Shown here: piece after piece, positions 48,334-57,417 of the stretch
How the letters are laid out: each line of letters opens with the position of its first letter
Position numbering within the stretch: position 1 is the first letter of the stretch
Assembly (NCBI RefSeq): GCF_002811945.1
Contig: NZ_NPDX01000001.1
Location: forward strand, 1,124,501 to 1,188,500
Direction of reading: 5' to 3'
DNA: 64,000 nt
From: Leptospira harrisiae
Lineage (GTDB): Bacteria > Spirochaetota > Leptospiria > Leptospirales > Leptospiraceae
The notes under the pieces: model-generated
Databases searched by the model: none
The model's input: the letters and a program-made list of their open reading frames with translations, nothing else
What the model was told of the DNA's origin: nothing
Translations under genes and position numbers: made by a program

Positions 48334-49605
48334 ATGGGATTAAAAACTCTTCTCACAACTCACGTTGGTGCCGCTGATTCTCATACTTTAAATCATTACC
48401 GTTCGGTCGGAGGGTATGAAAGCCAAAAAAAAGCCCTTACCGAAATGACCGCCGAACAAATTGTAAACGATGTGAAAAACTCCGGCCTTCGTGGTCGCGG
48501 TGGTGCCGGTTTTCCCACAGGAAACAAATGGGGATTCATTCCTAAAACTGACAAACCAAAGTATTTGATTTGTAATGGGGATGAAGGCGAACCGGGAACT
48601 TTTAAGGACCGACTTTTAATAGAAAAATTTCCTCATATGCTCATTGAAGGGATGGTCATTGCTGCCAAAGCAATCGACTCCCACCAAGGTTATATTTACA
48701 TTCGAGGTGAGTTCCATAAAGGAATTCGGATTGTGGAAGAAGCAGTGGAAGAAGCTTACAAAGCGGGCCTTCTTGGAAAAAACATCTTAGGCCTTGGGTA
48801 TGATTTTGATTTGGCTGTGTATTCCGGAGCAGGTGCTTATATCTGCGGGGAAGAATCGGCTCTTATCAATTCCCTTGAGGGAAGGAGGGGCCATCCAAGA
48901 CTCAAACCCCCATTCCCAGCCGTATCTGGATTGTATGCATGTCCTACTGTTGTGAACAATGTGGAAACTTTTTGTAATGTCCCGCATATCATTCGTATGA
49001 CAGGTGAAGAATACAAAAAAATTGGAACAGAAAAATCACCGGGAACCAGGCTATTTGCAGTCAGTGGACATGTGAAAAAACCGGGGATTTATGAAGTCGA
49101 AATGGGAACTCCGATGAAGGAACTCATTTATGATATTTGTGGTGGGATTAAAAACGATGGAACTCTGAAAGCAGTGATTCCGGGAGGAAGTTCTTCTCCA
49201 ATTCTCACAGCAGAAGAGGCCATGACGGCAACTATGGATTATGAATCGATTGCTTCTCTCAAATCTATGTTAGGTTCTGGGGCGGTCATCATTCTTTCTG
49301 AATCTGCAGATCTTGTGGAAACCACATACCGATTGGCAGAGTTTTATTCACATGAATCCTGTGGCCAATGTACACCTTGTCGGGAAGGTACACACTGGGT
49401 AAAAGACCTCCTCCATAAAATTAAAATTGGAGAAGGAACAGAAAAAGATGTAGAACTCATTTTTTCTTTGTCTAGGAATATGGAAGGTGGAACCACCATC
49501 TGCCCGTTAGCGGATGCTTGTGTTATGGCAGTCCGTCCAACGATGACAAAGTTTAAAGGGGAGTTCTCTGCTCGATTGAAAAAGGAAGTGAGCATCTCTC
49601 ACTAA
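48334..49605 (+). CDS. nuoF: NADH-quinone oxidoreductase subunit F
   Basis: 51-kDa subunit that binds NADH and FMN. 423 residues with [18 protein letters not shown] (FMN/NAD), [42 protein letters not shown], and the N3 [4Fe-4S] ligands [11 protein letters not shown] plus the later Cys in TTICPLADA. It is followed directly by nuoH: nuoG, which normally comes next and wires NuoF to NuoI, is not present. Confidence 0.97.
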   Translation: MGLKTLLTTHVGAADSHTLNHYRSVGGYESQKKALTEMTAEQIVNDVKNSGLRGRGGAGFPTGNKWGFIPKTDKPKYLICNGDEGEPGTFKDRLLIEKFPHMLIEGMVIAAKAIDSHQGYIYIRGEFHKGIRIVEEAVEEAYKAGLLGKNILGLGYDFDLAVYSGAGAYICGEESALINSLEGRRGHPRLKPPFPAVSGLYACPTVVNNVETFCNVPHIIRMTGEEYKKIGTEKSPGTRLFAVSGHVKKPGIYEVEMGTPMKELIYDICGGIKNDGTLKAVIPGGSSSPILTAEEAMTATMDYESIASLKSMLGSGAVIILSESADLVETTYRLAEFYSHESCGQCTPCREGTHWVKDLLHKIKIGEGTEKDVELIFSLSRNMEGGTTICPLADACVMAVRPTMTKFKGEFSARLKKEVSISH

Positions 49606-49621
49606 AGGTCATCGAAACAAT

Positions 49622-50692
49622 ATGGACTGGGCTCTAATACTTGCTTGGGGAATTAAAATCCTCTCACTTTTTTTTATCATTCTAACGGGTGTGGCCTATT
49701 ACACACTCGCCGAACGTAAGTTCGCTGGTTTTATCCAGGATCGTCCGGGTCCTAACCGTGCTGGAATTTTTGGACTTTTCCAACCACTGGCCGATGGGAT
49801 TAAGTTTATCGCCAAAGAAGAAATTTTTCCAAAAAACGTATCCAAAGGGATGTACCTTTTGGCTCCCACCATCTCCATGACCTGTGCCATTATGGCTTGG
49901 GCCGTGATTCCTTTTGGGGGAAGTCTTCCGGCACCGGAGTGGCTTATGGCTCTTACCGGTGTCACGACCATTGATTTACAAATTGCAAACCCTGACTCTG
50001 GGGTTTTATACATGCTTGCCATTTCTTCCCTTTCAGTCTATGGGATTATGATTGCAGGTTGGTCCAGCAACAACAAATACTCGTTACTCGGTGGTGTTCG
50101 TTCTACGGCTCAGATGATTAGTTACGAACTTCCTATGGGACTTTCCATTGTTGTGATTGTGATTATGACCGGATCACTTAAACTAACAGACATTAGCGAT
50201 TCCCAAAAAGACATGTGGAATATTTTATCTCCACCCGGTTTTGTTGCCTTTTTCATTTATGTGACTGCGATGTTTGCCGAAACCAATCGACTTCCTTTTG
50301 ACCTTGCGGAAGCGGAATCGGAGCTGGTTGTGGGTTTTCATACTGAGTATGGGGCTTTTAAGTTTGCACTCTTCTTTTTGGCAGAGTACATGAATATGAT
50401 CACCATGTCTTGTCTTACCACCTTACTCTTTTTTGGTGGATACAATGTTCCTTTTCATTTAGGCGCAGGGTCTCCCTACCAAGCATTTTATGGACTTGGA
50501 TTTTTTATTCTAAAAGTTCTGTTCTTTGCCTTTTTGTTTATTTGGGTTCGTTGGACCCTTCCTCGTTTTCGTTATGACCAACTCATGAAGCTTGGTTGGA
50601 AAAAAATGATACCTTGGGGCCTTTTTGCTGTGATGTTCGCAGCCATTTACACAGTATATTGGAAAGAAGGATGGATGAAATTATTTATATGA
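49622..50692 (+). CDS. nuoH: NADH-quinone oxidoreductase subunit H
   Basis: Membrane subunit that closes the quinone channel, 356 residues, eight helices. Motifs: [64 protein letters not shown] and [15 protein letters not shown]. Normally nuoI follows; here nuoJ follows, overlapping by 4 nt. Confidence 0.97.
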   Translation: MDWALILAWGIKILSLFFIILTGVAYYTLAERKFAGFIQDRPGPNRAGIFGLFQPLADGIKFIAKEEIFPKNVSKGMYLLAPTISMTCAIMAWAVIPFGGSLPAPEWLMALTGVTTIDLQIANPDSGVLYMLAISSLSVYGIMIAGWSSNNKYSLLGGVRSTAQMISYELPMGLSIVVIVIMTGSLKLTDISDSQKDMWNILSPPGFVAFFIYVTAMFAETNRLPFDLAEAESELVVGFHTEYGAFKFALFFLAEYMNMITMSCLTTLLFFGGYNVPFHLGAGSPYQAFYGLGFFILKVLFFAFLFIWVRWTLPRFRYDQLMKLGWKKMIPWGLFAVMFAAIYTVYWKEGWMKLFI

Positions 50693-51288
50693 ACTTTGAA
50701 TCCTCTCCATCCTTTTTATTATTTATCTTTTTTGGAACAGTGACAGTGATTACGGCACTAAGTGTCATCTTCCAGAAAAATCCCGTAGTTTCGGCAGTTT
50801 CACTTGTATTTACATTCTTTGCGCTCGCGGGTATTTACGGAATCTTGGGAGCCTTGTTTATTGCCACCATGCAGGTGTTAGTTTACGCTGGTGCGATTAT
50901 GGTTCTGATCGTGTTTGTTTTGATGTTACTTTCGCAAAGAGCAGAGACTCTTTCTCGTTATAGAAAACACCCGATCCGTTTGGTTTTACTTTCTGTGTTT
51001 GCCTTGGGATTTTTCTTTTTATTGTATAGTGCACTCACAACAGGAGTTCCTCATTCAGAACAAAAAGGAAAAGGATATGAACTAACCGAGTATTCCTTTC
51101 CCATCCAAGGAACGGGAACTATCAATGCAAAAGGCAATGTCGCCAGTGTTGGTGCTTCCACTTATTTGGATTACTTACTTCCTTTTGAAATGATCTCTAT
51201 ATTACTTCTAGTAGCTGTCCTTGGGGCAGTGATCCTTGCAAAAAAGAGACTCACAGAAGTGGAGCAAACAAAGGACAACGTGTTATGA
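50689..51288 (+). CDS. nuoJ: NADH-quinone oxidoreductase subunit J
   Basis: Five-helix antiporter-like-module subunit, 199 residues from the ATG at 50689, which shares an ATGA with the nuoH stop; ATG 50671 sits directly on the purine-rich site and is less likely. Typical [25 protein letters not shown] and [20 protein letters not shown]. The C-terminal [25 protein letters not shown] is also typical. Confidence 0.94.
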   Translation: MNFESSPSFLLFIFFGTVTVITALSVIFQKNPVVSAVSLVFTFFALAGIYGILGALFIATMQVLVYAGAIMVLIVFVLMLLSQRAETLSRYRKHPIRLVLLSVFALGFFFLLYSALTTGVPHSEQKGKGYELTEYSFPIQGTGTINAKGNVASVGASTYLDYLLPFEMISILLLVAVLGAVILAKKRLTEVEQTKDNVL

Positions 51289-51605
51289 ATCAATTCATTA
51301 ATGACATCCCCGTTTCATACATTTTAGGTCTTGCCGGAATTTTATTTTCTATTGGTGTTCTTGGAGTTCTCATCCGAAGAAACATTGTCATTATCTTTAT
51401 GTCAGTGGAACTCATTTTAAATTCTGTAAATTTAGTTTTTGTTACCTTTTCCAAAGCCCTTTCCCATATTTCAGGGGAAACGATTGTTTTCTTTGTAATG
51501 GCAATTGCGGCAGCAGAAGCGGCTGTGGGACTGGCACTTGTGATTGCCATTTTCCGGCATAAAAAATCCACCAACGTGGATGAACTCCAATCGATGAGAT
51601 GGTAA
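51285..51605 (+). CDS. nuoK: NADH-quinone oxidoreductase subunit K
   Basis: Three-helix proton-translocating subunit, 106 residues, with the conserved membrane Glu residues in [14 protein letters not shown] and [14 protein letters not shown]. Overlaps nuoJ by 4 nt. Confidence 0.97.
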   Translation: MNQFINDIPVSYILGLAGILFSIGVLGVLIRRNIVIIFMSVELILNSVNLVFVTFSKALSHISGETIVFFVMAIAAAEAAVGLALVIAIFRHKKSTNVDELQSMRW

Positions 51606-51609
51606 TCCT

Positions 51610-53538
51610 ATGTTAGATTTATTCCCAATTGTTGTCCTTCTTCCTCTCCTAGGTTTTTTGCATAATGGTCTATTGAAAGACCGGATTCCCCATCGGTTTG
51701 CGGGTGCCATTGGAACCTTGGCTGTATTCATTCCGTTCCTAATCACCTTAGGTGCGTTTAACGAATTTAGACCAATGGAAAGAACGGCACCACATTTGGT
51801 TCCTGTTTTTGATTGGATTGTGGTGGGTAATTTTAAATCTTCTTTTGGTTACCAAATCGACCAACTTTCTCTTTATATGACTCTTATCATTACAGGCATT
51901 GGATCTCTCATCCATTTGTATTCGATGGGTTATATGAAAGGGAATGTGGGATATAACCGATTTTTTGCCTATTTGAATTTATTTATATTTTGTATGTTAA
52001 ACTTGGTTTTAAGTGACAACCTAGTGCTTACCTTTCTTGGTTGGGAAGGAGTGGGATTGTCTTCCTATTTACTCATTGGGTTTGACTACGATAAAAGTTC
52101 CGCAGCGGAAGCGGGGATGAAAGCATTCATCCTAAACAGAATTGGTGACGTTGGTTTTATCCTAGGAACAGGGTTTTTATTTTGGTTAGGTGGTAGTTTA
52201 CAATACTTACAACTCCAAACTAATTTAAGTGAAATGAGTGAGTTTGCAAATTATGCAAACATTGTAGCACTTTTTTTCTTTGTTGCGGCTATGGGAAAGT
52301 CAGCACAAATTCCTTTGTATGTTTGGTTGCCTGATGCGATGGCAGGTCCCACCCCTGTTTCTGCTCTCATCCATGCAGCAACTATGGTAACGGCGGGGAT
52401 ATTTCTCATCGCTAGGCTAAATTTTGTATTTTTACTTGCTCCGGAAACATCTCTTTTCATTGCCATCATTGGGGCTGTGACTGCACTGTTTGCAGCCACC
52501 ATTGGAACTTTACAAAACGATATCAAAAAAATTCTAGCATACTCAACAGTTTCACAACTTGGATTTATGTTTCTTGCGATGGGTAGCATGAGTTATGTGG
52601 CTGGACTTTTCCACTTAATGACACATGCCTTTTTTAAAGCCTTATTGTTTCTTGGTGCAGGTTCTGTGATTCACGCCCTCCACCACGAACAAAACATCAA
52701 ACATATGGGTGGACTTTTCGGAAAAATTAAAATTACTTCTTTTACTTTTTTACTGGGAACTCTTGCCATTGCAGGATTTTTTCCTTTCTCTGGCTTTTTC
52801 TCAAAAGATTTAATTTTAGAAAAGGCCTACACCTACGGTGCGTTTGGTTCTATCCTTTGGACAATGGGCGTTGTCGCTGCCTTTTTCACTTCGTTTTATA
52901 TGTTCCGACTTGTCTTTGTTGTATTCTTTGGAAAAGACAACACGGACTCACATCACAAAGTTCATGAATCTCCTTGGACGATGACCTTGCCACTTGTGAT
53001 TCTTGCGACAGGCGCCGTGGTTGCCGGTTTTTTACAGACCCCACATTTCTTTTTACATATTGATACTTTAGAAAGATTTTTTGCTCCTGTATTGTCAAAA
53101 GGGTATGAATTGGCTTCTCTTCATGGAACTTTAGCCGAACACAAGACTCTAGTTCATGACGTGGAACTTTCGTTAGCTGCGTTTTCTGTAGGCATCGCAA
53201 CTATTGGTCTTATCCTTGCTTATTTTCTTTATCAAAGAAAACAGAGCCCCATTCTGGAAGAACATACAGGGTTTCGAAAGATTCTTTTCCATAAATACTA
53301 TATCGATGAAATCTATGACTTCCTATTTGTGCGTCCGTTTCTCTTTTTATCAAAAGGAGTGGCATTCTTTTTTGATATCAAGATTCTTGATCGATTCTTT
53401 TTGGGAATTGGTGGGAGTTTTGGTGTGATTGCTAATGGTTTACGGAGGCTCCAATCTGGATTTATTGGCGATTACGCCTTGTATGTTGTCATAGGTACAT
53501 TTTGTATTTTAGTGTATCTATTAACGAGGGGGGTGTAA
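51610..53538 (+). CDS. nuoL: NADH-quinone oxidoreductase subunit L
   Basis: Distal proton-pumping subunit, 642 residues, Mrp-antiporter-like. Key motifs: FLGWEGVGLSSYLLIGF (catalytic Glu), GKSAQIPLYVWLPDAMAGPTPVSALIHAATMVTAG, ILAYSTVSQLGFM, HAFFKALLFLGAGSVIHALH. The last part is the lateral helix and C-terminal anchor. It begins 4 nt after nuoK. Confidence 0.97.
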   Translation: MLDLFPIVVLLPLLGFLHNGLLKDRIPHRFAGAIGTLAVFIPFLITLGAFNEFRPMERTAPHLVPVFDWIVVGNFKSSFGYQIDQLSLYMTLIITGIGSLIHLYSMGYMKGNVGYNRFFAYLNLFIFCMLNLVLSDNLVLTFLGWEGVGLSSYLLIGFDYDKSSAAEAGMKAFILNRIGDVGFILGTGFLFWLGGSLQYLQLQTNLSEMSEFANYANIVALFFFVAAMGKSAQIPLYVWLPDAMAGPTPVSALIHAATMVTAGIFLIARLNFVFLLAPETSLFIAIIGAVTALFAATIGTLQNDIKKILAYSTVSQLGFMFLAMGSMSYVAGLFHLMTHAFFKALLFLGAGSVIHALHHEQNIKHMGGLFGKIKITSFTFLLGTLAIAGFFPFSGFFSKDLILEKAYTYGAFGSILWTMGVVAAFFTSFYMFRLVFVVFFGKDNTDSHHKVHESPWTMTLPLVILATGAVVAGFLQTPHFFLHIDTLERFFAPVLSKGYELASLHGTLAEHKTLVHDVELSLAAFSVGIATIGLILAYFLYQRKQSPILEEHTGFRKILFHKYYIDEIYDFLFVRPFLFLSKGVAFFFDIKILDRFFLGIGGSFGVIANGLRRLQSGFIGDYALYVVIGTFCILVYLLTRGV

Positions 53539-53539
53539 G

Positions 53540-55279
53540 GTGCCGGAACAAATTTTATCGATCATTATCTTTTTACCAATTCTATCCTCTTTACTCATTG
53601 TATTTCAAAAACGAGTAGGGGCAATTGTTGTCATCTCAGCACTTTCGTCAGCATTTACTACGATCCTATCCATCGGCCTTTTTTTCTTTTTTGATTCCAG
53701 TAAGTCGGGATTACAATTTGTCCACTGGATTCCAGATTGGATTCTATCGGGCAAACTGAGTGTAGACTACCATGTTGGGCTTGATGGAATTTCTCTTCTT
53801 TTATTTGCCTTAACTGCTTTTATGTTTTTCCTTTCGAGTATTGCCTCTTGGTCTAACATTCCAAAGAAAATCAAAGAATTCCATATCTGTTTACTTGTTT
53901 TGGAAACAGCAGTCCTTGGGGTTTTTGCTGCCGGTAACTTAGTCCTCTATTATGTTTTTTGGGAACTTATGGTATTACCAATGGTCCTTATGATTGGCAT
54001 TTGGGGTGGGGAAGAAAGAACCAAAGCTGCATTAAAATACTTTTTATTTTCTATGGCTGGTTCCTTGTTTATGTTAGGTGGTATACTCACCCTATATTTT
54101 AAAACAGGAAAAACATCGATTGAATCTTTGTCTACGGCAAGTCTTGGGATGTATTCGGAACCTCTCCAATGGTTTTTGTTTTTTAGTTTTTTCCTAGCAT
54201 TTGCAATTAAAATCCCACTTTTCCCTTTCCATACTTGGATGCCGGATGTCCATACACAAGCACCTACTGTTGGTTCGGTGGACTTAGCTGGTGTATTACT
54301 CAAAATCGGGGCTTATGGATTCATTCGGTTTTGTATTCCTTTTTTCCCGGAACCAAGTTTACTTTCTCAAAATTGGGTTCAGATTCTCGCTGTCATTGGT
54401 ATCGTTTATGGTTCGATGGCGGCACTTGTCCAAACTGATATCAAACGAATCATTGCTTATAGTTCACTTTCCCATTTAGGATTTTGTATCTTGGGCCTCT
54501 TCTCTTTTACAAACGAAGGAGTTGTGGGTGGGATGTTGCAGATGGTATCCCACGGGATATCCACTGGTATGATCTTTCTTATGATCGGGATGATTTATGA
54601 AAGAGCTCATACAAGAAACATTGCCGAGTTTGGTGGACTTGCAGGTCAGATGCCTGTGTTCTCCACTTTTTTTCTCATAGCGGTATTGTCTTCTGTGGGC
54701 CTTCCTGGTACCAATGGATTTGTGGGTGAGTTTCTCATTCTTATGGGAGCCATTAAATCCAATATTTGGCTTGGTGGAATTGCTGCCACAGGTGTGGTGC
54801 TTGGTGCCTTGTATTTACTTTGGTTTGTAAAACGATTCCTATTTGGAGTGAGTAAAACCATCCAAGCCAAACCATATAAAGATTTAACCTTTAGAGAAGT
54901 GGGAATTTTATCTCCTCTGGTTCTTTTTATCTTTTGGATTGGGATTTATCCGAAACCATTTTTAGAAATTTTGCAATCTTCCTCCAATGTATATTTAAAT
55001 TCCGCATCGATGCAATCCATTGTTGAAAGAAAAGACTTACAAAAAGATTTCCTTGGTGGAAACGTAAGCCGGCAATTTTCGGATTATTCAAGTTTAGGAA
55101 AAGAACCTTTGTCCTTTGAAGAAAGGTTGGGGTCTTTCCAATCAAAGTATGCTCTTCCTACTTTTCTTTCCATAAAGGAAAACAAACCGAATTTGAATGA
55201 AAACTTGGACAATTTGGAAAAGTCCATTGAGTCTGATTTTGACTTGGAACCAATCCAAAAAGAGACAATAGGAAACTAA
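53540..55279 (+). CDS. nuoM: NADH-quinone oxidoreductase subunit M with C-terminal extension
   Basis: Proton-pumping subunit. GTG start 1 nt after nuoL. Motifs YYVFWELMVLPMVLMIGIWG, AIKIPLFPFHTWMPDVHTQAPTVGSVDLAGVLLKIG and IIAYSSLSHLGFCILG. At 579 residues it is 70-90 longer than usual: after the last membrane helix (about residue 475) there is a hydrophilic, acidic tail of about 90 residues (from SMQSIVERKDLQKDFLGG to the end) that I do not recognise from other NuoM proteins. Confidence 0.96.
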   Translation: MPEQILSIIIFLPILSSLLIVFQKRVGAIVVISALSSAFTTILSIGLFFFFDSSKSGLQFVHWIPDWILSGKLSVDYHVGLDGISLLLFALTAFMFFLSSIASWSNIPKKIKEFHICLLVLETAVLGVFAAGNLVLYYVFWELMVLPMVLMIGIWGGEERTKAALKYFLFSMAGSLFMLGGILTLYFKTGKTSIESLSTASLGMYSEPLQWFLFFSFFLAFAIKIPLFPFHTWMPDVHTQAPTVGSVDLAGVLLKIGAYGFIRFCIPFFPEPSLLSQNWVQILAVIGIVYGSMAALVQTDIKRIIAYSSLSHLGFCILGLFSFTNEGVVGGMLQMVSHGISTGMIFLMIGMIYERAHTRNIAEFGGLAGQMPVFSTFFLIAVLSSVGLPGTNGFVGEFLILMGAIKSNIWLGGIAATGVVLGALYLLWFVKRFLFGVSKTIQAKPYKDLTFREVGILSPLVLFIFWIGIYPKPFLEILQSSSNVYLNSASMQSIVERKDLQKDFLGGNVSRQFSDYSSLGKEPLSFEERLGSFQSKYALPTFLSIKENKPNLNENLDNLEKSIESDFDLEPIQKETIGN

Positions 55280-55282
55280 CCC

Positions 55283-56725
55283 ATGTCATATACTCCATCC
55301 TCAAATGATTTAATAGCAATCTCTCCCATGCTCATTCTATGTGGAGTGGCTTTACTTTCTCTCGTAGTTCAGTTCCTTGTTCCCAAAGAAGAAGATTCCA
55401 AACCATTATGGGTGCTTTCGGTTCTTGGAATTCTAGGTGCCATGTATGCTTTGTATCATACAACGGGGTCTCCAGGGTATGGTAAATTTTTTGGTTCACA
55501 AATTTCCCTAAGTCCACTTACCGTTTGGCTCAGTGGAATTTATTTGATTGCTGGTCTTATCACGTTACTCATTGCTCCACCATTTCTCGCACAACACAAA
55601 ACATTGTTTCCAGAGTTTTTCCCCCTCCTTCTATTTTGTTTATCAGGGATGATGTTTCTTACTTCTGGTTATGATTTCATTGTGATCTTTGTTGGATTAG
55701 AAATCCTTTCGCTTGCATTGTATGTAATGATCGGAATGGCTCGGACCTCTGTTTCTTCTTTAGAAAGTGCCATGAAATACTTTTTACTCGGATCCTTTAG
55801 CTCTGGCTTTATGTTACTAGGAATTGCTTTTTTATATGGTGGTTCGGGAACCACCAATTTAGACGGCGCACTGCGTGGTCTGTTTCTAAAAGGGTATGAA
55901 TCCAATTTTTCAAAGTTAGGTTTTGGACTTTTTTTGGTAGGAGTTTCTTTTAAAGCAGCGCTTGTTCCTTTCCATTCTTGGACTCCAGATGTATATGAAG
56001 GTGCACAAACACCAATCACAGGTTTTATGGCAAGTGCAGGAAAAGCATCTGCCCTTGGACTTATGATTGTTTTATTCAATCATATCCCTGTCGGTGAGAT
56101 AGGAGATTCCTGGAAAGTATTAATGGGAGTGATTGCCCTTGTGTCCATGACTTGGGGAAATATTGTTGCTCTCAAACAAGAAAACCTCAAACGAATGTTA
56201 GCTTACTCTTCTATTTCTCATGCCGGATACATTGTGGCAGGAATTGCTTGTGGGGCGGGCCTAGAAGCTTTGTATTATTTATTTTCTTATTCTCTATTGA
56301 ATTTGGCAGCTTTTGCTATCATTTCCTACTTGGAGCAGGGCAAACACGAAGTGACAGTCAATGGGATTGCACATTTAAGCGCAGAACATCCGTTAACAGC
56401 CCTTTCACTTTCCATCATCTTTTTATCTTTTGCAGGATTTCCACCCCTCATTGGATTTTGGACAAAACTTTTCCTTTTGCAAAAAATTGCTGAATCGGAT
56501 TTATTATTCAATCGAATCCTTCTTTTTGGGGCAGTGGCAAACTCTTGTGTAGCCTTCTACTACTACATGAAGATCACCATCCAATCTTATATGAAACAAG
56601 AGACAGGTGTTGTGGCGGGTGTCCGTGACCTTCCGAGTATGCCAACCCTTGGATTTTTGATATTTCTTTTGAGTTTATTTTTCACAGTGGGTTGGGTCTT
56701 TTTCCAGCCAGGTGCTTTGTTATAA
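55283..56725 (+). CDS. nuoN: NADH-quinone oxidoreductase subunit N
   Basis: Third antiporter-like subunit, 480 residues. Motifs IFVGLEILSLALYVMIGM, SFKAALVPFHSWTPDVYEGAQTPITGFMASAGKASAL and LKRMLAYSSISHAGYIVAGIACG. It ends the nuo operon; paired small hairpins overlap its stop codon. Confidence 0.96.
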   Translation: MSYTPSSNDLIAISPMLILCGVALLSLVVQFLVPKEEDSKPLWVLSVLGILGAMYALYHTTGSPGYGKFFGSQISLSPLTVWLSGIYLIAGLITLLIAPPFLAQHKTLFPEFFPLLLFCLSGMMFLTSGYDFIVIFVGLEILSLALYVMIGMARTSVSSLESAMKYFLLGSFSSGFMLLGIAFLYGGSGTTNLDGALRGLFLKGYESNFSKLGFGLFLVGVSFKAALVPFHSWTPDVYEGAQTPITGFMASAGKASALGLMIVLFNHIPVGEIGDSWKVLMGVIALVSMTWGNIVALKQENLKRMLAYSSISHAGYIVAGIACGAGLEALYYLFSYSLLNLAAFAIISYLEQGKHEVTVNGIAHLSAEHPLTALSLSIIFLSFAGFPPLIGFWTKLFLLQKIAESDLLFNRILLFGAVANSCVAFYYYMKITIQSYMKQETGVVAGVRDLPSMPTLGFLIFLLSLFFTVGWVFFQPGALL

Positions 56726-56742
56726 AATAACAAATCTGTTAT
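56716..56742 (+). repeat. Two mutually exclusive hairpins at the nuo operon end
   Basis: TTTGTTAT (56716-56723) pairs with ATAACAAA (56727-56734), and ATAACA (56727-56732) can instead pair with TGTTAT (56737-56742). They overlap the nuoN stop. No T-run follows, so termination is doubtful; mRNA end protection is possible. Confidence 0.35.
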
Positions 56743-56824
56743 AGCAGAATTAGTTCCAGGATAGCGAAAAATAATTGATTCATAGAAAGGGATCTAAAGG
56801 GTAGTCCGTAGGTAGGTAATTCGT

Positions 56825-57358
56825 ATGGCAACCATTCAAAGAAAGTCAGGAACTCTTCAGGATCCCACAGCAATTAAGGATTTCCTTGTTTCCAAGGGTC
56901 TTGTGTATGAATTCTATAAAACCCCAGAAACCTTGGATCTCATCCTCGACCAAAAGGGCTTAAATGACGCTGAAAAAGCGGAAGTCCTCTCAGGATTGGA
57001 ATATCGATTTGACCAACTAAAGAAAGAACATGGTTACAAAGCCAATGACCTCGTTGTCTTGCATGACGAAGTTCCTGGAATCCAGGACATGTTAGCTAAA
57101 TTTGATAAACTACATATCCATACAGATGAAGAAGTTCGTTATATCATTGATGGTAGCGGAATTTTTGGATTCATCATTGATGGAGAAAGATTTGAAGTCC
57201 ATGTGAGTAAAGGTGATTTTCTTTCGATCCCTGCCAATACTAACCACTGGTTTACCCTCGACAAAAACTTAAGAATCAAAGCGGTTCGTTACTTCAAAGA
57301 CAATTCAGGATGGACTCCTGTTTATGTGGATGAATCAAAAGTTTTAATCAACGTTTGA
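56825..57358 (+). CDS. mtnD: Acireductone dioxygenase (methionine salvage)
   Basis: Cupin enzyme that oxidises acireductone in the methylthioadenosine recycling route. With Fe it gives the methionine precursor, with Ni an off-pathway product. 177 residues; metal ligands H97, H99, E103 and H141 ([11 protein letters not shown] and NTNHWF). Length and motifs are typical. Stands alone, 99 nt after nuoN, converging with recJ. No other mtn gene is in the window. Confidence 0.94.
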   Translation: MATIQRKSGTLQDPTAIKDFLVSKGLVYEFYKTPETLDLILDQKGLNDAEKAEVLSGLEYRFDQLKKEHGYKANDLVVLHDEVPGIQDMLAKFDKLHIHTDEEVRYIIDGSGIFGFIIDGERFEVHVSKGDFLSIPANTNHWFTLDKNLRIKAVRYFKDNSGWTPVYVDESKVLINV

Positions 57359-57369
57359 TTTGGTTTCGG

Positions 57370-57390
57370 ATCTCTTGGATGCAGAGAGAT
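57370..57390. terminator. Weak hairpin between convergent mtnD and recJ
   Basis: ATCTCT (57370-57375) and AGAGAT (57385-57390) with a 9-nt loop, in the 59-nt gap between two convergent genes. No T-run directly follows, though one occurs about 20 nt later. Confidence 0.3.
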
Positions 57391-57417
57391 TCGAATCGTT
57401 TGCTAAATAAAATTTTT

